A stretch of 64,000 bases of DNA. Origin: Pseudomonas sp. B21-023. GTDB lineage: Bacteria > Pseudomonadota > Gammaproteobacteria > Pseudomonadales > Pseudomonadaceae. Made by a program: the position numbers and the translations under genes. The notes below the pieces were generated by a model that worked only from the letters and a program-made list of their open reading frames with translations, was not told where the DNA came from and did no database searches. Where the stretch lies: assembly GCF_024749165.1 (NCBI RefSeq), contig NZ_CP087190.1, positions 5,181,501 through 5,245,500 on the forward strand, written 5' to 3'. The stretch's first letter is position 1. The number at the start of each line of letters is the position of its first letter. Positions 62,015 to 64,000 of the stretch are shown piece by piece.

Positions 62015-64000
62015 TCAGCGTTCGGAAAGCGCAATGCCGGGCGCATCGGCGCTGGGTTCGGTGCGCCTGGCGAAATGGTGGATGAGGTAGGGTATGCCCA
62101 CGGCGTTGCAGAACAGCGAGACGAAGATCGCCAAGGCGCAGAACAACCCGAACAGGCGGGTGAAATAGGACTCGCCCAGTCCGAGCACGAGGAACCCCGC
62201 ACACAGCACCAGCGCGCCGGTCCATAGCGCTTCGCCGATGTCCTCGAAGATCACCACCACCAGTTGCTGGGCCGACAGATGCGCCGGGGCGTGCCGCGCG
62301 TGGTAGAAGCAATGCAGGGTTGCATCCACCACCAGGCCGAACATGATGCAGCCGATCATCGAGGTACCCACATTGATCGACAGGCCCAAGGCCCCCATCA
62401 CACCAAACACTGCCACCAGCGGCATGATGTTGACGAGCACTGCGACGGCGGCGATCTTCCACGAACGAATGAGCAGGTAAAACGCGACCAGCATGCAGGC
62501 GACCGCGAACAGGATGCTCCACAGCATGCCGTCGAGCAGCAGCCTGACCATCGCCGACTGCATCACCGAGTACGATGTCAGGCTGTGCTCGAACACGCTC
62601 GGCTGCCGGTCGAGGTAATCGTTCACCTGGTCAAGCACCTGCTGCAGCTGGGCGTGAGGCATCTGCTGCAGGCGCACGCGCACCCGTGTGGACTGGTTGT
62701 CGTAGTCGATGAAACGCGTCAGTTCGTGGTCCGGCCCCGCCAGCGAGTAGGTGAAGACGTATTGCTCGGCCGCCTCCCGACTGTCGGGCAATACCTGGAA
62801 GCGCGGGTCGCCTCCATTCATCTCGCGATGGATATCGCGCAGGAAGTCGACCACCGACAAGGTCTTGTCCACCCCAGGGATTCGCCCGAGGTAATCCTGC
62901 AGCGCGGCGATCTCGCGCAACGCACCGGGTTCGAGTACCCCGCCCTTGTCCTGGGTCCGCAGGCTGACCTCGAGATTGGACACGCCACCGAGCTCACGCT
63001 CGACGAAGTCAGTGGACACCTTCACCGGTGCTGACCGATCGATGAAGTTGAGGAACGAGGCTTCCACATGCAGGCGACCGATCGGCAGCAGTGCCAAGGC
63101 CACCACCGCGACCGTCAGCAACGGCAGCGTGCGCGGCGAACGATACAACGGCGCAAGGCGCTCCACCCACCTGGCATGGTGCTTGTGCTCGGACCGCCGC
63201 ACGCGCCTGGCCGGCGCGCACTCGAGCAGGAACGGCATGACCAGGTAGGACAGCACATAGGCAAGGATTGCCGCCAGCGCGGCGATCACGCCGAACGAGC
63301 GTATGGGCGCCACCTCGCTGACCGCCAGGGTGAGAAAGCCGATGGCCGTGGTGAAGGAGGTAAGGAAACACGGCACGAAGTTCTGCCGCAGCGAGCGACG
63401 TGCGGCCTCGAGCACCGGCAGGCCGTCGTTGAGGCCCTGCCGGTGGGTATCCAGCAGGTGCAGGCAATCCAGCACGGCGACGCACATCATGATCGACGGC
63501 AGGCCGACCGTGACCGCGTTCATCGGCAACCCCAGGCGTCCCATGCTGCCCAGCAGCAGCACCGTGCACAGGGTCACGACGGCCATCACCACCCAGACAT
63601 CGCCCAGGTTGCGCAGGAACGCCAGCAGCAACACCAGCAGCACCAGCGAAGTCAGAGGGATGAAGATCTTGAGATCCTTCCACATGTCGCTGGTCACCTG
63701 TTGCTCGACCACCGGCTCGCCGGCGACGTGGTACAGCGTGAAGCCGCTGCCTTGCATGATTGGCGCCACGCTCTCCAGGACACGCTCGAACTTGCCTTCG
63801 CCAGCCGCCGAGCGGACCTCGATGAGGATCGCCGCCACCTGCCCGTCCGGCGAGATCAGGTCGCGCTGGTACAAGGGGCTGGCGCGCAGCTTGTCGAGCA
63901 CCCGTTGGCGATCGTACTGCGTCGGCTGGGCCAGCGCCTCGGCCACCGGCAGGATATCCAGCACCTGCTCCTGGCCATGAATGATGTTGACCGAGGCGAT
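62015..64000 (-). CDS. MMPL/RND-superfamily exporter (partial, 5' end outside window)
   Basis: At least 661 codons are visible and the frame stays open to the right edge (IASVNIIHGQEQVLDIL), so the N-terminus is missing. Two blocks of membrane helices, each after a large periplasmic loop, match the MMPL/patched-like group of RND transporters. The helices include VLLVLLLAFLRNLGDVWVVM, MMCVAVLDCLHLLDTHRQ and IGCIMFGLVVDATLHCFYH, with a pair of conserved Asp. Such proteins move lipids, hopanoids or hydrophobic drugs. No adaptor or outer-membrane channel is visible. The GST gene follows 33 bases downstream. Confidence 0.87.
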   Translation of the reverse strand: MASVNIIHGQEQVLDILPVAEALAQPTQYDRQRVLDKLRASPLYQRDLISPDGQVAAILIEVRSAAGEGKFERVLESVAPIMQGSGFTLYHVAGEPVVEQQVTSDMWKDLKIFIPLTSLVLLVLLLAFLRNLGDVWVVMAVVTLCTVLLLGSMGRLGLPMNAVTVGLPSIMMCVAVLDCLHLLDTHRQGLNDGLPVLEAARRSLRQNFVPCFLTSFTTAIGFLTLAVSEVAPIRSFGVIAALAAILAYVLSYLVMPFLLECAPARRVRRSEHKHHARWVERLAPLYRSPRTLPLLTVAVVALALLPIGRLHVEASFLNFIDRSAPVKVSTDFVERELGGVSNLEVSLRTQDKGGVLEPGALREIAALQDYLGRIPGVDKTLSVVDFLRDIHREMNGGDPRFQVLPDSREAAEQYVFTYSLAGPDHELTRFIDYDNQSTRVRVRLQQMPHAQLQQVLDQVNDYLDRQPSVFEHSLTSYSVMQSAMVRLLLDGMLWSILFAVACMLVAFYLLIRSWKIAAVAVLVNIMPLVAVFGVMGALGLSINVGTSMIGCIMFGLVVDATLHCFYHARHAPAHLSAQQLVVVIFEDIGEALWTGALVLCAGFLVLGLGESYFTRLFGLFCALAIFVSLFCNAVGIPYLIHHFARRTEPSADAPGIALSER

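Overview
The window looks like a chromosome segment from the Pseudomonas putida group (Gammaproteobacteria). It is GC-rich, the gene order is typical of Pseudomonas, and inverted pairs of the roughly 24-base REP element common in P. putida genomes (core tcgcggggcaagcccgctcc) sit between genes. No tRNA, rRNA, CRISPR array, prophage or intact insertion sequence was seen. About 60 protein genes are supported; the last one runs off the right edge.

Region 1 (1-7064) holds an MFS transporter, an Lrp/AsnC regulator, a small DUF2788 membrane protein, a 23S pseudouridine synthase, AMP nucleosidase, an AidB-like acyl-CoA dehydrogenase and a YcaC-type hydrolase. Region 2 (7065-9180) is an accessory island. 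It carries a PAAR-headed type VI secretion effector with a glycine-rich hydrophobic C-terminus, overlapping an AT-rich gene for a membrane protein that is probably its immunity partner. Region 3 (9224-14962) has a 7TMR-DISM histidine kinase, thiD, thiE, hemL and a Sel1-repeat protein.

Region 4 (15143-43590) is a long conserved core for the cell envelope, translation and lipoate. It runs ybeZ-ybeY-corC-lnt, ydcF-like, leuS-lptE-holA, arfA, a lytic transglycosylase and ldcA. It continues lipA-lipB-ybeD, dacA, rlpA-mltB-rodA-mrdA-rlmH-rsfS-nadD-proA, mpg, a DedA-PAP2 fusion, a Lon-N protein, lrgA-lrgB and a MaoC hydratase. The minus-strand block from proA to dacA encodes elongasome and septal cell-wall enzymes with housekeeping genes embedded. 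Region 5 (43697-48470) has a MORN-repeat/C13-peptidase lipoprotein, an NAD(P)-binding protein, a YceK-type lipoprotein, ubiX and mpl.

Region 6 (48537-56243) is an ethanolamine catabolic cluster: an AcoR-type sigma-54 activator diverging from exaC-eat-eutB-eutC. Ethanolamine enters by Eat, EutBC releases ammonia and acetaldehyde, and ExaC oxidises the aldehyde. Two sigma-54 (-24/-12) promoter candidates precede exaC and eat. Region 7 (56351-64000) has a GNAT acetyltransferase, a second DedA protein, MtfA, ppa, an S24-type repressor that seems to lack its protease dyad, a possible short transcript, a TetR regulator, a glutathione S-transferase and an MMPL/RND exporter cut by the window end.

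The most notable points are: two REP elements translated in frame inside the sigma-54 activator; a hairpin inside arfA that fits its known nonstop-mRNA control; the orphan PAAR effector/immunity pair; the S24 regulator without Ser-Lys; and an unassigned transcript candidate near 60.1-60.3 kb.
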